NCBI GenBank assembly: GCA_030610725.1
Contig: JAUWRE010000095.1
Span: 1-5,137, forward strand
Length of the DNA: 5,137 bases
Origin: Candidatus Aerophobota bacterium
GTDB taxonomy: Bacteria > Aerophobota > Aerophobia > Aerophobales > AE-B3A
Direction of reading: 5' to 3'
A model generated the notes under the pieces. The model was not told where the DNA came from, did no database searches, and was given only the letters and a program-made list of their open reading frames with translations. Positions within the stretch are counted from its first letter, which is position 1. Each line of letters begins with the position of its first letter. Of the stretch, positions 4,948 to 5,137 are shown in pieces. Made by a program: the position numbers and the translations under genes.

Positions 4948-5137
4948 ATGAATAGAGAGGAATTGAAGGTAGCAACAGAGAGATTAAAATACTTCCACAG
5001 AAAAAAGAAATTTCTTATTGCCATTGATTCGGACGGCTGTGTATTTGATTCTATGAATCCCAAGCAAATTGTAGTTTTTCATGCAAAGATTATGGACTTT
5101 CATCAGCTATGGGGTATTGAATCCTATCTGCGTGAGG
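4948..5137 (+). CDS. HAD-superfamily hydrolase, 5' portion (truncated by the window edge)
   Basis: The first 63 codons are present and the frame is open at the right edge. After a charged N-terminal helix (NREELKVATERLKYFHRKKK) comes FLIAIDSDGCVFDS (residues 22-35), a classic HAD motif I. It sits at the end of a hydrophobic beta strand, with D27 as the expected nucleophile and D29 as the general acid/base. The segment that follows (MNPKQIVVFHAKIMDFHQLWGIESYLRE) would begin the cap region. The start is well supported: AGGAG (4937-4941) lies 6 nt before the ATG, and a strong promoter is just upstream. HAD enzymes are mostly phosphatases or related phosphotransferases, but the substrate cannot be guessed. 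Motifs II-IV lie outside the window, so catalytic competence is unconfirmed. Confidence 0.85.
   Translation, partial: MNREELKVATERLKYFHRKKKFLIAIDSDGCVFDSMNPKQIVVFHAKIMDFHQLWGIESYLRE

Noticed and set aside
4767..5063. Minus-strand open frame across the HAD promoter and 5' end
   Set aside because: It runs antisense through a strong promoter, a ribosome-binding site and the HAD motif I codons, so it is a chance frame.

Overview
The window looks like a chromosomal piece from a diderm bacterium of moderate A+T content, probably from a poorly cultured lineage. The diderm call rests on YidC, which has an N-terminal membrane anchor and a large periplasmic domain. Intergenic DNA packed with degenerate 7-bp-period repeats is, from memory, a habit of several candidate phyla (Omnitrophota-like genomes are one possibility). 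No phylum can be fixed from sequence alone.

Layout. Positions 1-220 hold a complete cobalamin riboswitch with its own near-consensus promoter, both on the minus strand. The B12-regulated gene lies beyond the left edge. A back-to-back plus-strand promoter (247-276) starts the operon yidD (349-561), yidC (629-2155) and mnmE (2152-3537). This is the conserved membrane-insertion and tRNA-modification cluster. However, rpmH and rnpA are not in front of it, and no jag/khpB gene lies between yidC and mnmE, whose ATG overlaps the yidC stop. YidD and YidC act together in inserting membrane proteins; MnmE is the tRNA wobble-uridine modification GTPase.

From 3538 to the right edge the DNA is gene-poor. 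A phasin-like coiled-coil gene (4103-4399, TTG start preferred) sits between two repeat-filled gaps of about 550 bp each. The 5' end of a HAD-superfamily hydrolase gene (from 4948) runs off the right edge. Both gaps contain a copy of the same promoter module: a GTGCGTGAAT core, an ACGATATACGAG segment, then TGTCCTGAGGTAT exactly 3 nt before a TTGAC -35 box with a TATAAT -10. Copy 1 (3661-3761) would transcribe toward the phasin-like gene; copy 2 (4781-4916) is directly upstream of the HAD gene.

The most unusual signal is that the 67-bp gap between yidD and yidC and both large gaps carry degenerate tandem arrays of exactly 7-bp period. The heptads differ between arrays but appear related when rotated to a common phase. 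In the large gaps they are arranged as inverted pairs, forming large imperfect palindromes. No CRISPR array, tRNA, rRNA, insertion sequence or convincing rho-independent terminator was seen.
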